DNA from: JAJVID01 sp035714085
Lineage (GTDB): Bacteria > Acidobacteriota > Blastocatellia > RBC074
Reading direction: 5' to 3'
Length of the DNA stretch: 64,000 bases
Assembly (NCBI GenBank): GCA_035714085.1
Contig: DASTMP010000362.1
Span: 39,209 to 103,208, forward strand
Position numbers and translations under genes: made by a program. The notes beneath the pieces are model-generated. The model saw only the letters and a list, made by a program, of their open reading frames with translations. It did no database searches and was not told where the DNA came from. Of the stretch, positions 25,988 through 34,817 are shown in pieces (within the stretch, counting starts at the first letter, position 1; each line of letters starts with the position of its first letter).

Positions 25988-28642
25988 ATGAATCCTGAAC
26001 GCTGGCAACGCATTGAAGAGCTTTTTGGCGCCCTGGTTGATCACCCGGCGGCCGAGCGCGATAACTACCTGGCGCGGGTCTGCAATGGCGATGAGGAATT
26101 GCGACTCGAAGTGCTCTCCCTGCTCGCGCGTGATACTTCCGAAGACTTCATCATGGATCCGATCGCAAGCGCCGCCCTGTCATTCACCGCCAAACCCAAA
26201 GACGATCTGACTGGAGAGCGCGTTGGATCTTACCGCGTTACGCGCCTGATCGGGCGCGGCGGGATGGGCGCCGTATACGAGGCCGAGCGTGACGACGAGC
26301 AATTCCTGCAGCAGGTCGCGATCAAGATCATCAAACGCGGTATGGACACGGACTTCGTGCGCGACCGATTCCTGCGCGAGCGGCAGATTCTGGCTTCGCT
26401 CGATCATCCGCACATCGCGCGGCTGTTCGACGGCGGCGCGACGCCCACCGGCTTGCCCTACTTTGTGATGGAATTCGTCGCCGGCGAACCGATCACATCC
26501 TATTGCCGTCGCAGTCAACTTTCAGTCAACGAGAAACTAAAGCTCTTCCGCAAGGTTTGTTCCGCCGTCCAGCATGCGCACCAGAGACTGGTCATCCACC
26601 GCGATCTGAAACCAAGCAACATCCTGATCACCGAGGACGGCGAGCCGAAGCTGCTTGATTTCGGCATCGCGAAATTGGTCTCGCCGGACGGGAGCCAACC
26701 CTACACGCGAACTGAGACGGCTCTGAGGTTGATGACGCCTGAATACGCCAGCCCGGAACAGGCGCGCGGGCAGGCGATTGCTACGACGACCGACGTTTAC
26801 TCGCTCGGTGTGGTGCTTTATGAACTGCTGACCGAGCGCCGTCCGCATGAGTTCAAGACATCCTCGCCCGCCGAGATCGAGCGCGCAATCTGCGACACCG
26901 AAATCGATGAACCGAGCAAAGTTGTGGGCCAGATGACTGGCGCGCCTACCAGACTGGCGCGCGCGCTCGAGGGCGATCTGGATAACATCACGCTGATGGC
27001 GATGCGAAAAGAACCTGAGCGGCGCTATCAATCAGTAGAACAGTTTTCCGAAGACATCCGACGCTACCTGGCGGGAATGCCGGTCGCGGCTCGCAAGGAC
27101 ACGTTCGGCTACAGAGCCGGGAAGTTCGTCCGCCGTCATAAGGCCGGTGTTGCGATTCTGGCGCTGGTCGCGATTCTGGCCGTGGCGATGGCCGTTCAGG
27201 CTGCGCGCATCGCCCGAGAACGGGACCGCGCCAATCAAGCGGTGGCTACGGCCCAAGCTGTCGAACAATCGCTGGTGGCGATGTTCGAAGTCGCGGACCC
27301 TGGCAAGGCCAGGGGGAATGTCATTACGGCCAGGGAACTCCTGGATCAGGGCGCGGAGAAGGTCCTCCGGGAACTGAAAGACCAGCCGGCGGTTCAAGCG
27401 AAGTTGCTGGATACGATTGGGCAGTTGTATCAGAGCATCGGCTTGTACGACCGGGCGCAGCCGCTGATGGAAGAAGCGTTGAAGCTCAGGCGTCAGGCGC
27501 TGGGTAATGAAAGCCCGGATGTGGCGACCAGCCTGAATCATCTGGGGGAAGTGGGAAGACTGAAAGGCGACTACGCGAGAAGCGAACCCTTGTTCCGCGA
27601 GGCGCTAGCCATGCGGCGCAAGCTGCTCGGCGATGAGTCCAAGGACGTGGCCGAGAGCCTGCACAAGATGGGGGTATTGTTAGTGGACCGTGGGAGCTTC
27701 GGCGAGGCCGAAAGTTTGCTCAGGGAAGCATTGGCCCTGCGTCGCAAGCTGTTCGGCGATGAGACCGCGGAGGTGGCCGATAGCCTGCACAGCCTCGGGC
27801 GATTGATGTGGAGAACGGGCAAGCTCCATGAGGCCGAATTGTTGTACCGCCAGGCGCTCAACCTTCGGCGTAAGGTGTATGGCGCGGATCATCCGTCTGT
27901 GGCTCACAGTCTGAACAACCTGGCCATAACATTGCAGGAACAAGGCGATCTCAGAGGCGCGGAGACTATATTCCGCGAGGCGCTAGCTATGCGGCGCAAG
28001 CTGCTCGGAGAGGAACACCCGGAAGTAGCCGTGAGTTTGGCGAACCTGGCGTCGGTGTTGCAAGACCAGAAAGAGTATGACGAGGCCGAGCGACTATTCC
28101 GACAGGTGTTGACGCTGAAGCACAAAGTCCTCGGCGAAGAGCACCCGTTGTTGGCAAACACGATGCACAACCTTGCGATGTTGTTGCGAGATAAAGGGGA
28201 CTACGAGGAAGCCGAAGCCCTGTACCGGCAGTCGATGGCGATGCGGCGCAATCTGTTGGGTGACGGGCACTGGGAGGTGGGCATGAGTTTGTATAGTCTG
28301 GCGGTATTGTTGTATCTCAAGGGCGAGTACGAGGAGGCCGAAAAAATGGAGCGGCAGGCAATTGACACTTATTTGAAGTCCCTCCAGCCGGACCACTGGA
28401 GGATCTATCGAAGTCGAAGCCACCTCGGCGCGTGCCTGGTCAAACTCAAGCGCTACCGCGAGGCCGAAGAACACTTGCTGGCCGGTTACTCAGGGCTGAA
28501 GGCCACCCTAGGCGACCAACACGCGGAGACACAGAAGACCGTCAGCCGTCTCATCGAACTCTATGTATCCTGGGGTAAACTTGAAAAGGCCAACCCCTAC
28601 CGCGCCTTGTCTCACGCCAATTCTAACAAACCAGAAAAATAA
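25988..28642 (+). CDS. Ser/Thr protein kinase with transmembrane segment and TPR (kinesin-light-chain type) repeats
   Basis: 884 residues from the ATG at 25988 (MNPERWQRIEELFGALVDHP), matching related kinases. After an ~85-residue regulatory head comes a Hanks-type kinase domain: glycine loop IGRGGMGAVYEAE, VAIKIIKR (Lys), HRDLKPSNIL (catalytic), LLDFGIAKL (DFG) and TPEYASPEQARG. A transmembrane helix (AGVAILALVAILAVAMAVQA) sits near residue 390. The remainder is about ten 42-residue TPR units of the kinesin-light-chain type (AEPLFREALAMRRKLLGDES pattern), probably periplasmic. It would phosphorylate cytoplasmic targets in response to an outside protein signal. Its linked ECF sigma gene is broken. 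Confidence 0.95.
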   Translation: MNPERWQRIEELFGALVDHPAAERDNYLARVCNGDEELRLEVLSLLARDTSEDFIMDPIASAALSFTAKPKDDLTGERVGSYRVTRLIGRGGMGAVYEAERDDEQFLQQVAIKIIKRGMDTDFVRDRFLRERQILASLDHPHIARLFDGGATPTGLPYFVMEFVAGEPITSYCRRSQLSVNEKLKLFRKVCSAVQHAHQRLVIHRDLKPSNILITEDGEPKLLDFGIAKLVSPDGSQPYTRTETALRLMTPEYASPEQARGQAIATTTDVYSLGVVLYELLTERRPHEFKTSSPAEIERAICDTEIDEPSKVVGQMTGAPTRLARALEGDLDNITLMAMRKEPERRYQSVEQFSEDIRRYLAGMPVAARKDTFGYRAGKFVRRHKAGVAILALVAILAVAMAVQAARIARERDRANQAVATAQAVEQSLVAMFEVADPGKARGNVITARELLDQGAEKVLRELKDQPAVQAKLLDTIGQLYQSIGLYDRAQPLMEEALKLRRQALGNESPDVATSLNHLGEVGRLKGDYARSEPLFREALAMRRKLLGDESKDVAESLHKMGVLLVDRGSFGEAESLLREALALRRKLFGDETAEVADSLHSLGRLMWRTGKLHEAELLYRQALNLRRKVYGADHPSVAHSLNNLAITLQEQGDLRGAETIFREALAMRRKLLGEEHPEVAVSLANLASVLQDQKEYDEAERLFRQVLTLKHKVLGEEHPLLANTMHNLAMLLRDKGDYEEAEALYRQSMAMRRNLLGDGHWEVGMSLYSLAVLLYLKGEYEEAEKMERQAIDTYLKSLQPDHWRIYRSRSHLGACLVKLKRYREAEEHLLAGYSGLKATLGDQHAETQKTVSRLIELYVSWGKLEKANPYRALSHANSNKPEK

Positions 28643-29012
28643 TTCCACGACCAGCAATTTCCTGTCCATCCCGAAAATTCCATCCGCCCTTGAAATAATT
28701 TGACGAAATCAGGAGTTTGCAGGATGGGTATTCCCGGCCGCTTGTTCCTGGCATATAATTCCTTCAACTCGCAGCAGTAAATCAAATGACTGAGGACGCT
28801 GCGGAATCGGGGATTCGAAAGGATCCCCAAATCACGAAAGCCCACTGCTGCAGCAACGATGGCTGGCATTTTCCACAGATCGCCGCGACACGCCTGAAAG
28901 CGCAGCGACAAAAATCTCAAAGAGAAATTCACCCCCTGATCTGGGCAGCGGCAGGCAGCGCCGTCGCCACACATCTCCCTCGGGTAAGGGCAGCAGGCAG
29001 CGCCATCGCCGC
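28643..29012. other. Intergenic region with a short tandem repeat
   Basis: No convincing gene. Around 28945-29025 a ~43-bp unit occurs twice in imperfect tandem. Both copies carry GCAGGCAGCGCC followed by TCGCC and CATCTCC. Confidence 0.45.
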
Positions 29013-29342
29013 TTACCATCTCCGTGAGGCGGCGTACTGGCGGAAGCCATCCGCATACCATTGACGGAAACCTTCACGATATTCGCCGGCGCCGTCGCGG
29101 AAATGTTCGGAGCAGCTCGGGGCAAAGCGGAGATGATCGGGAGCGTCCGCACGCCCTCTGTTGAAACCGTCATTGTAGCCGTCCCGCTCCACGCAATTAT
29201 CTTCGAAGCGATCACGAACCTGGCGATAGCCTTCTCTGTAGCCGCGCAGGAATCCATGAGGGACTGGGGGGGGATTCCCCCGGTCTACTCGACTCAGTTT
29301 CAGCAACAATGGCCGTGATGAAGGGAATGAATTTGAGAGCAA
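29013..29342 (-). CDS. Possible YxxG-repeat protein or its 3' fragment
   Basis: The minus-strand frame carries repeated aromatic-glycine units: GFLRGYREGYRQVRDRFEDN, RDGYNDGFNRGRADAPDHLR and YREGFRQWYADGFRQYAA. This periodic YxxGY/DGFxxG pattern occurs in a family of small exported acidobacterial proteins. The first ~30 residues (SNSFPSSRPLLLKLSRVDRG) do not look like that family or a signal peptide, so the 5' end has probably been replaced and this may be a remnant. Function unknown. Confidence 0.45.
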   Translation of the reverse strand: MLSNSFPSSRPLLLKLSRVDRGNPPPVPHGFLRGYREGYRQVRDRFEDNCVERDGYNDGFNRGRADAPDHLRFAPSCSEHFRDGAGEYREGFRQWYADGFRQYAASRRW

Positions 29343-29387
29343 GAAACGGATAGCTTCTCAGAGCCAACCTGATCCATTCTGGGATGG

Positions 29388-30704
29388 ATGGGCGCACCGA
29401 AATTCGCCCAAATATTTTGCGGGGGAGGATTGCCGTTGTTGAAGCACTCACTGTTATCGACATCAGAGGTTCGGCTGCCGGCTGTATTCAACCGGCTCGC
29501 ATGGTCCAATCTGGCTGCACAATCGGCCGAGCAGATCGGCCTCGCGGCGACGCCAATCATAGCAGTGCTGGCATTCGGAGCGGGCGCCGGCGAAACGGGG
29601 CTGCTGCAGACCGCTCAGACGCTTCCCTTCCTATTACTATCGATTCCGGTTGGCCTACTGGCGGACCGTGTGTCCCGGCGGCGCCTCATGGCCTGGGCCG
29701 AGTCAGTGCGCGTGGCCGCATTGATTGGCGTACTGGCGCTCCTCTATCTCGGCTGGTTGACGCTGCCGCTACTCGCCCTGATCGGTTTCATCGGCGCATC
29801 TGGAACGGTCGCTTACAGTGTAGCTGCGCCAGCGCTGGCGCCGGCGCTCGTGTCGCCCGACGCATTAACCGCGGCAAACGGACGGCTGGAACTGGCGCGC
29901 AGCGCGGCCTTCGCGGCCGGCCCGGCCATCGCCGGAGCATTGATCGGCTGGACGGGGGCAATACCGGCATTTGGGTGCGCGGCGGTCGTCTCGGCTGGCG
30001 CAGTATGTCTGCTCGCCTATCTGGACGAGCCCGACCGACCGCCTCGCCCCCCGCGCCATCCGATCCACGATTTGCGAGAAGGCGCGACATTCGCGCTGAC
30101 GCACCGGCTGCTACGCCCTGTATTGCTAACGGCAGTATGTTTCAACACGTCGTATTTCATGTTGCAGACGATGTACGTACCGTACGCCGTACACAATCTC
30201 GGAATGTCTGCGTCTGGGGTCGGGGCGACTCTGGCCGCGTACGGTATCGGTATGGCCTCCGCCGCTCTGCTCGCGCCGTCGGCCATGCGGCGGCTGCCGT
30301 TCGGAATAGCCGTGACAATCGGCCCGATCGCTGGTCTGGCCGCGTCCATCATCATGGCGCTGACGATCTGGCTACCATCCGCAAGACTTGCCTGGTTCAG
30401 CTATTTTCTGTTCGGCTCCGGGCCGGCGCTCTGGACCATCGGCTCCACTACACTTCGGCAGGTGGTGACGCCGGAAGCGCTGCTCGGGCGGGTCTCGGCC
30501 ATCAACACCACCGCGACCTATGGTAGCCGTCCTCTCGGCGCCGCGCTGGGAGCGATGGTAGGGGCGACCTACGGCGCTGAAACGTGTCTCTTGGCCGCCA
30601 CGCTTGGGTTCATGACGCAGGCTCTGGTGATTTTGGCGTCACCTGTGCCAAGGCTCGCGCGGCAACCAGAGCCGACTGCCTGCAGCGAACTGAGAACTGA
30701 CTGA
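29388..30704 (+). CDS. MFS exporter (EntS-like family)
   Basis: About 420-438 residues with twelve predicted helices. Motif A is clear after helix 2: PVGLLADRVSRRRLMAWAES. Helix 5-6 features (AANGRLELARSAAFAAGPAI) and YAVHNLGMSASGVGATLAAY in the second half fit the multidrug/enterobactin-exporter type MFS group. GGGGGAGG lies just before a TTG at about 29437 giving MKHSLLSTSEVRLPAVFNRL, which may be the true start; the ATG at 29388 has no such site. Substrate unknown. The 3' end nearly meets an IS3-type scar on the opposite strand. Confidence 0.88.
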   Translation: MGAPKFAQIFCGGGLPLLKHSLLSTSEVRLPAVFNRLAWSNLAAQSAEQIGLAATPIIAVLAFGAGAGETGLLQTAQTLPFLLLSIPVGLLADRVSRRRLMAWAESVRVAALIGVLALLYLGWLTLPLLALIGFIGASGTVAYSVAAPALAPALVSPDALTAANGRLELARSAAFAAGPAIAGALIGWTGAIPAFGCAAVVSAGAVCLLAYLDEPDRPPRPPRHPIHDLREGATFALTHRLLRPVLLTAVCFNTSYFMLQTMYVPYAVHNLGMSASGVGATLAAYGIGMASAALLAPSAMRRLPFGIAVTIGPIAGLAASIIMALTIWLPSARLAWFSYFLFGSGPALWTIGSTTLRQVVTPEALLGRVSAINTTATYGSRPLGAALGAMVGATYGAETCLLAATLGFMTQALVILASPVPRLARQPEPTACSELRTD

Positions 30705-30754
30705 GGTGGTCTCACTGCTTCAATGACTAAGGTCGCAGTCATTGTCTCTGCCAC

Positions 30755-30955
30755 TTGCCCGCCGACGATCTTGCGCGAGTGATGGAGTATGTTCTCGCTG
30801 ATGCCGAGCGCTTCCGCGACTGAGCGCACCGACTGCCCGTTGCGAATCATCATCAAGGCCTGTTGTTTGAACTCCTCGTCATACTTGCGCCGGACGGTTT
30901 TGCCCTGCTGGACTGATGAATTGGGATGTTTCTTTTTCATAGTAGTGTTGCTCAT
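30755..30955 (-). pseudogene. IS3-type transposase OrfA remnant
   Basis: The frame opens MSNTTMKKKHPNSSVQQGKT, then RRKYDEEFKQQALMMIRNGQ and SVRSVAEALGISENILHHSR: the helix-turn-helix of an IS3-family OrfA. Similarity stops after about 65 residues, where the frame continues antisense to the MFS gene. The insertion has lost OrfB and the rest of OrfA. A short direct/inverted GAGTGTTGCT motif lies just upstream of the start. Confidence 0.75.
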
Positions 30956-31171
30956 TGTTTAAGCAACACTCGTGTCCGTCAAGACGGAGCCATCTCAGAT
31001 ACCATAAATTTACCGGCCAATAGGGTGGAGCGTACCCGAATACAACGCCTGTGGAGATTGCCGATTGGCAGTCTGTGAAGCAGGAACGTGGCGGAAGCTC
31101 TTAATCGAAACTCCAGCGGAGTGGAGATTGAGCCGCTAAACCGTCTGCGACGCTAAAGTGGGAATGATAGA

Positions 31172-32032
31172 TCAGCGGCGGCCAATTAACGCCTCATCGC
31201 GCCGTGTCACGGAGACTTCTCCGACACTCTTGACCCAGCTCAGTGCGGCGCGAGCCTCATGCTCGAAAGCCCTGCGATTGTCCCCTAGTCTGGTGAGAAC
31301 GTGGGAGATGCTGTACTCGTACCCGAGGATCGATTCTATCGTCGGACGCATGCGCGTTTCGTATATTCTCTCGATCCTATCAATGCGAGGAAAGGGTGAG
31401 CGCCTGAGAATCTCTTCAAACGGATCATGTCGGCCGTTCGGGTGAGGCCCCGGCGGAACGTTTACGAGATGGTTTTCGAGGATCCGCCGCGCCACGTCCT
31501 GGGCGGCTCTCAACTCATCTGGAATTGATACCCTTCGTGGGGCGACAAACGCGACGGCTCCATCATCTTCATCAATCATCGCGCTGAGATCTTCCAGGAC
31601 GCGATCTTTATCGACCATCCAGTGAAATGACTGCCCCATCAACACGTCGCGGAACAGGCCAAGAGGCGGCCGTAGCTCCGGCAAGTCGTCTGAGCTCCCG
31701 GTGACGAATCTCACGTTACGGACGCCGGCCATCGCCGCGCGTCGTTCGCCCTCCACGAGCATGTCAGGCTCAGGCTCGATCGCCACAACTTCCGCCACGA
31801 ACGGCGCGACGAGAAGCGACAACTGCCCGGGCCCCGCGCCCACATCAAGAACACGATCCCTCGTCGACCAGCCCAGTTGTTCGGCGAGAAGCGTTATCAA
31901 TTCAGCGCTCACGCGATCTCGATACTCAGCGTAATACCAGCCGGCGCCGGCATACGGGCGAGTTCCTTCGGCGCCCAGGTACGCCGTCGCCTGATTCACT
32001 CTCTGGTCGGTCTGGTGTTCTGGTTGACTCAT
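31172..32032 (-). CDS. Class I SAM-dependent methyltransferase
   Basis: 286 residues. Motif I is VLDVGAGPGQLSLLVA, followed by VVAIEPEPDML (acidic end of beta2) and GQSFHWM, a combination typical of the Methyltransf_11/ubiquinone-biosynthesis-like group. The N-terminus (NQATAYLGAEGTRPYAGAGW.., RDRVSAELITLLAEQLGW) matches small-molecule methyltransferases. The acceptor is unknown. A separate HTH gene lies upstream on the same strand with a ~50 bp gap, so co-transcription is possible. Confidence 0.87.
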   Translation of the reverse strand: MSQPEHQTDQRVNQATAYLGAEGTRPYAGAGWYYAEYRDRVSAELITLLAEQLGWSTRDRVLDVGAGPGQLSLLVAPFVAEVVAIEPEPDMLVEGERRAAMAGVRNVRFVTGSSDDLPELRPPLGLFRDVLMGQSFHWMVDKDRVLEDLSAMIDEDDGAVAFVAPRRVSIPDELRAAQDVARRILENHLVNVPPGPHPNGRHDPFEEILRRSPFPRIDRIERIYETRMRPTIESILGYEYSISHVLTRLGDNRRAFEHEARAALSWVKSVGEVSVTRRDEALIGRR

Positions 32033-32082
32033 GACTTCGAAGCGTGGTGGAAATGTCGGACTGCGAAACCTTCCGCAATCCT

Positions 32083-32316
32083 TCAGTGTGGATGATAGAT
32101 AATCTTCGCTGGCAATTTATCCGGCAGAGAGTGTTTATCAGAAACCAGCGCGTCAAGGCATATGTTCGCGGCCTCACTGTATTTCAGTAGCACGGGAAAA
32201 GACGGCTCATACCTCCCGCTTTCATAGGCTGAGATCTGCTGTCTCGTATGGCCTTCGAGGCCAAACGCAAGGATCAGCCCATTCTGGGACAGTTCCAAAG
32301 CCTCTCTGAGCTTCAA
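32083..32316 (-). CDS. XRE-type helix-turn-helix regulator
   Basis: 77 residues from a TTG start at 32316. A Cro/CI-type HTH is visible: REALELSQNGLILAFGLEGH.., TRQQISAYESGRYEPSFPVL and LKYSEAANICLDALVSD, ending LPDKLPAKIIY. Related proteins carry 15-20 more residues at the N-terminus. Here the frame stays open upstream to about 32376, encoding NLPTTQKLPTKLLKLREALE, but has no ATG/GTG. The start codon is therefore either TTG or has been lost. The target is unknown; the methyltransferase downstream is the obvious neighbour. Confidence 0.75.
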   Translation of the reverse strand: MKLREALELSQNGLILAFGLEGHTRQQISAYESGRYEPSFPVLLKYSEAANICLDALVSDKHSLPDKLPAKIIYHPH

Positions 32317-32582
32317 TAGTTTTGTCGGGAGTTTCTGAGTGGTCGGGAGATTCTTCTTTATTTTCGAGAAGCATTCCTATTCTATATTGATCGCTACGTT
32401 TTCGTCTCGCTCATGTTCGGTCCCACAATTCGGACGCTTCCACTCTCGTTCTCTCAACTCCAGATCTGAATACTAGAGCTAGATATGCCCTCCCAATTGC
32501 GGGCGCCGGAAGCGCAAGCGCCATTCGGTTCAATGATTGGGAGTCATTGGCCCGCGCGTACTTTTCTCGAACGCGCGCCGGC

Positions 32583-33860
32583 TTACTTCAGATCAAGCGC
32601 CAAGACCATTTTCCGGTCGCGCAGATAGAGCCTGGAACCGGCCAGTGTGGGAGGCGTCCAAGAGGTTTGCGTCAGCAGCGATACCCTGGAATGTATTTTC
32701 AATCCGGTTGCAGTCGGCGTGGCTAGGATCAACTCACCGTCTTCATTCAACATTATGAAGCGACCATCGGCATAGATGAATGACGCCTTCGGTAAGTTAC
32801 GCTCCTGCCAAATCACTTCGCCGGTTTTCGCATTGACGGCGGTAAACGGCGCGGGGCCAAAGTCGCCGCTTGAACCATAGATGATCTCGCCTAAACGAAT
32901 CACATTGGCGACGTGGATGCGCAATCGCTTCTGAAACCAGAGTTCTTCGACTTTGGTCTTGCCGCCAACGACCGAGAGCCTGAGCATCCGGCCGCCGCTG
33001 TCGTAAGCTGAGGAACAGAAGAGCAGGTTATCTGCGCCCCAGAACGGTGTGCTGACGTTGGTCCGCGTCCTGTTCTGATGCGAGTGGCTCCATAACAACT
33101 CGCCCGTGTTGGGTTCTACGCCTACGATCTCTGACTCCATCATCAGTACGACCTGTTCCTGCCCATCCACTTTAATTAAGATCGGGGAAGCGTATGAGGT
33201 TTTGAAATCCTGCTTTTTCCATACCACCGCGCCGGTTTTCTGGTCGAACGCTACTATTGAAGCGCCCGCCGCGCCAACTGGCACGATGATCGTGTTTTTA
33301 TAGGCCAACGGACTGGCGGCGTAGTATTCGTCTTGCACATAGCCTTTGTACTCGTTAAACAGATCGTGCGACCAGACGACCTTCCCGCTGCGTTTGTCCA
33401 AACATTGCAATTTGCCAGTGGCGCCAGCGGTGTATAGCCAATTGCCTACCACTAGAGGCGTGGCGCGCGGGCCCGGGGCGTTAGTCATATTTGCGGTGAT
33501 CGGCGCGTGGTAGGGATGCTCCCATAAGGTCTTCCCGGTGGCCGCATCGAGGGCGATAACGACCTCCTCCTCGCCTCTTTGGTACATCGTATAAAGCCTG
33601 CCTCCTTCCGCCGCGATAGCGGAATAGCCCTCGCCAAGATCGCGTTTCCAAAGCTGATTCGGCCCTTTCTCAGGCCACGCGGCGGCCAAGCCCTTTGCCT
33701 CGACGATGAAATTGCGGTGTGGCCCGCCCCATTGGGTCCAATCATTCGACTGAGCTAAGACGGGCGCGGAGAGCAAACCGCTGCAACAAACGCAGACAGC
33801 CGGCATCAGCCACGTCAGCCAGGCCAGACGCGCTTTATCAACTTTGACCATAATTCTCAT
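32583..33860 (-). CDS. Exported PQQ-type beta-propeller protein (BamB-like)
   Basis: 425 residues. The signal peptide covers LAWLTWLMPAVCVCCSGLLS, with cleavage likely after APVLAQ. Tandem PQQ-like blades carry the W-motif pattern: VVIALDAATGKTLWEHPYHA, LQCLDKRSGKVVWSHDLF, IVAFDQKTGAVVWKKQDF, IVGVEPNTGELLWSHSHQ and FTAVNAKTGEVIWQERNL. These repeats build a seven- or eight-blade propeller. There is no quinoprotein dehydrogenase catalytic motif, so a binding or structural role is more likely than oxidation. AGGGGC precedes the first ATG; a second ATG three codons on is possible. Confidence 0.88.
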   Translation of the reverse strand: MRIMVKVDKARLAWLTWLMPAVCVCCSGLLSAPVLAQSNDWTQWGGPHRNFIVEAKGLAAAWPEKGPNQLWKRDLGEGYSAIAAEGGRLYTMYQRGEEEVVIALDAATGKTLWEHPYHAPITANMTNAPGPRATPLVVGNWLYTAGATGKLQCLDKRSGKVVWSHDLFNEYKGYVQDEYYAASPLAYKNTIIVPVGAAGASIVAFDQKTGAVVWKKQDFKTSYASPILIKVDGQEQVVLMMESEIVGVEPNTGELLWSHSHQNRTRTNVSTPFWGADNLLFCSSAYDSGGRMLRLSVVGGKTKVEELWFQKRLRIHVANVIRLGEIIYGSSGDFGPAPFTAVNAKTGEVIWQERNLPKASFIYADGRFIMLNEDGELILATPTATGLKIHSRVSLLTQTSWTPPTLAGSRLYLRDRKMVLALDLK

Positions 33861-33992
33861 GCCCCTTTTTTAATTAGATTGCAGGATTGAATGTTTAATT
33901 ACGACGCGCCCTTAGGTAAGGCTACGGCATTGCAGCGAATGGCTGGAATCGTGCAGGAAACTGGTGTAAAAGCGCGGCCAACGGCGACGCGA

Positions 33993-34817
33993 TTAAGGCT
34001 GGCGTGCGAGGGCGGCTTCGATTTTGGCGCGACGGTAGCGGCTGAGTTTGAGCGCGGCGCCATCGCGCAAGATAACCTTGCAATCGCCGCTGGCAGTAGG
34101 CTGCAACTCTTTAATGCGATCCAAATTGACGATTGCCGAGCGGTGAATGCGCTGGAACTTGTCGGGATCAAGCCTGGCTTCTAAGACGTTCATTGTCTCA
34201 CGCAGCAAATGCGCCCTGGCGCCTACATGAAGCTGGACGTAATAATCCGCCGCTTCGATCCAATCAATCTCGTCCACGTTCAAAAAACAGATGCGTCCGG
34301 CGGACTTGATCATCAGCCGCGTCAGCCGACCCGGCGCCGTTTGGGGATCGGCGGACAGCTCGGCCTGAACTGGCGGGGCGTACTCATAAGATTCAAGCAA
34401 CGCGATTAAGCGTTGACTGAGGCTTTTGACTTCACGCTGTCTGACCTGCGCTTTGGCGCGCTGCAAGGTTCGGGCAAAGCGAGCATCGTCAAAGGGCTTG
34501 AGCAGATAATCGAGCGCCTGCACCTCGAAGGCGCGCACGGCATAACGGTCATAAGCCGTGACAAAAACGACTGTGGGCAGCCGTTCGACGCCGAACTCTT
34601 CCACTACCTCGAACCCGCCCATCTCAGGCATCTGTACGTCGAGAAATAGCAGCTCAGGCGCGAGATGTTCAAGCGCTTCAAGAGCGGCAAAGCCATCGCC
34701 GCATTCCGCAGCAATCTCTATTTCTGGGTCGAGTTCGAGCAAGCAACGCAGCGTCTGGCGCGCCAGCGGCTCGTCATCCACAATCAGCGTGCGGATTTTC
34801 TCTCCTGTTCTATTCAT
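33993..34817 (-). CDS. LytR/AlgR-type response regulator (REC + LytTR)
   Basis: 274 residues. The receiver domain shows TLIVDDEPLARQTLRCLLEL (acidic pocket), LLFLDVQMPEMGG (phospho-Asp), FVTAYDRYAVRAFE and the Lys in YLLKPFDDARF. The C-terminal LytTR DNA-binding domain shows RICFLNVDEIDWIEAADYYV, then LLRETMNVLEARLDPDKFQR and IHRSAIVNLDRIKELQPTAS. AGGAG seven bases before the ATG at 34817 sets the start, which overlaps the histidine-kinase stop by eight bases. The coupling shows they are cognate partners. The regulon is unknown; the PQQ-propeller gene downstream is one candidate. Confidence 0.95.
   Translation of the reverse strand: MNRTGEKIRTLIVDDEPLARQTLRCLLELDPEIEIAAECGDGFAALEALEHLAPELLFLDVQMPEMGGFEVVEEFGVERLPTVVFVTAYDRYAVRAFEVQALDYLLKPFDDARFARTLQRAKAQVRQREVKSLSQRLIALLESYEYAPPVQAELSADPQTAPGRLTRLMIKSAGRICFLNVDEIDWIEAADYYVQLHVGARAHLLRETMNVLEARLDPDKFQRIHRSAIVNLDRIKELQPTASGDCKVILRDGAALKLSRYRRAKIEAALARQP

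Noticed and set aside
29384..30526. 380-codon frame overlapping the MFS gene
   Set aside because: Arg/Gly-rich shadow in another frame of a clear 12-helix transporter; no ribosome site of its own.
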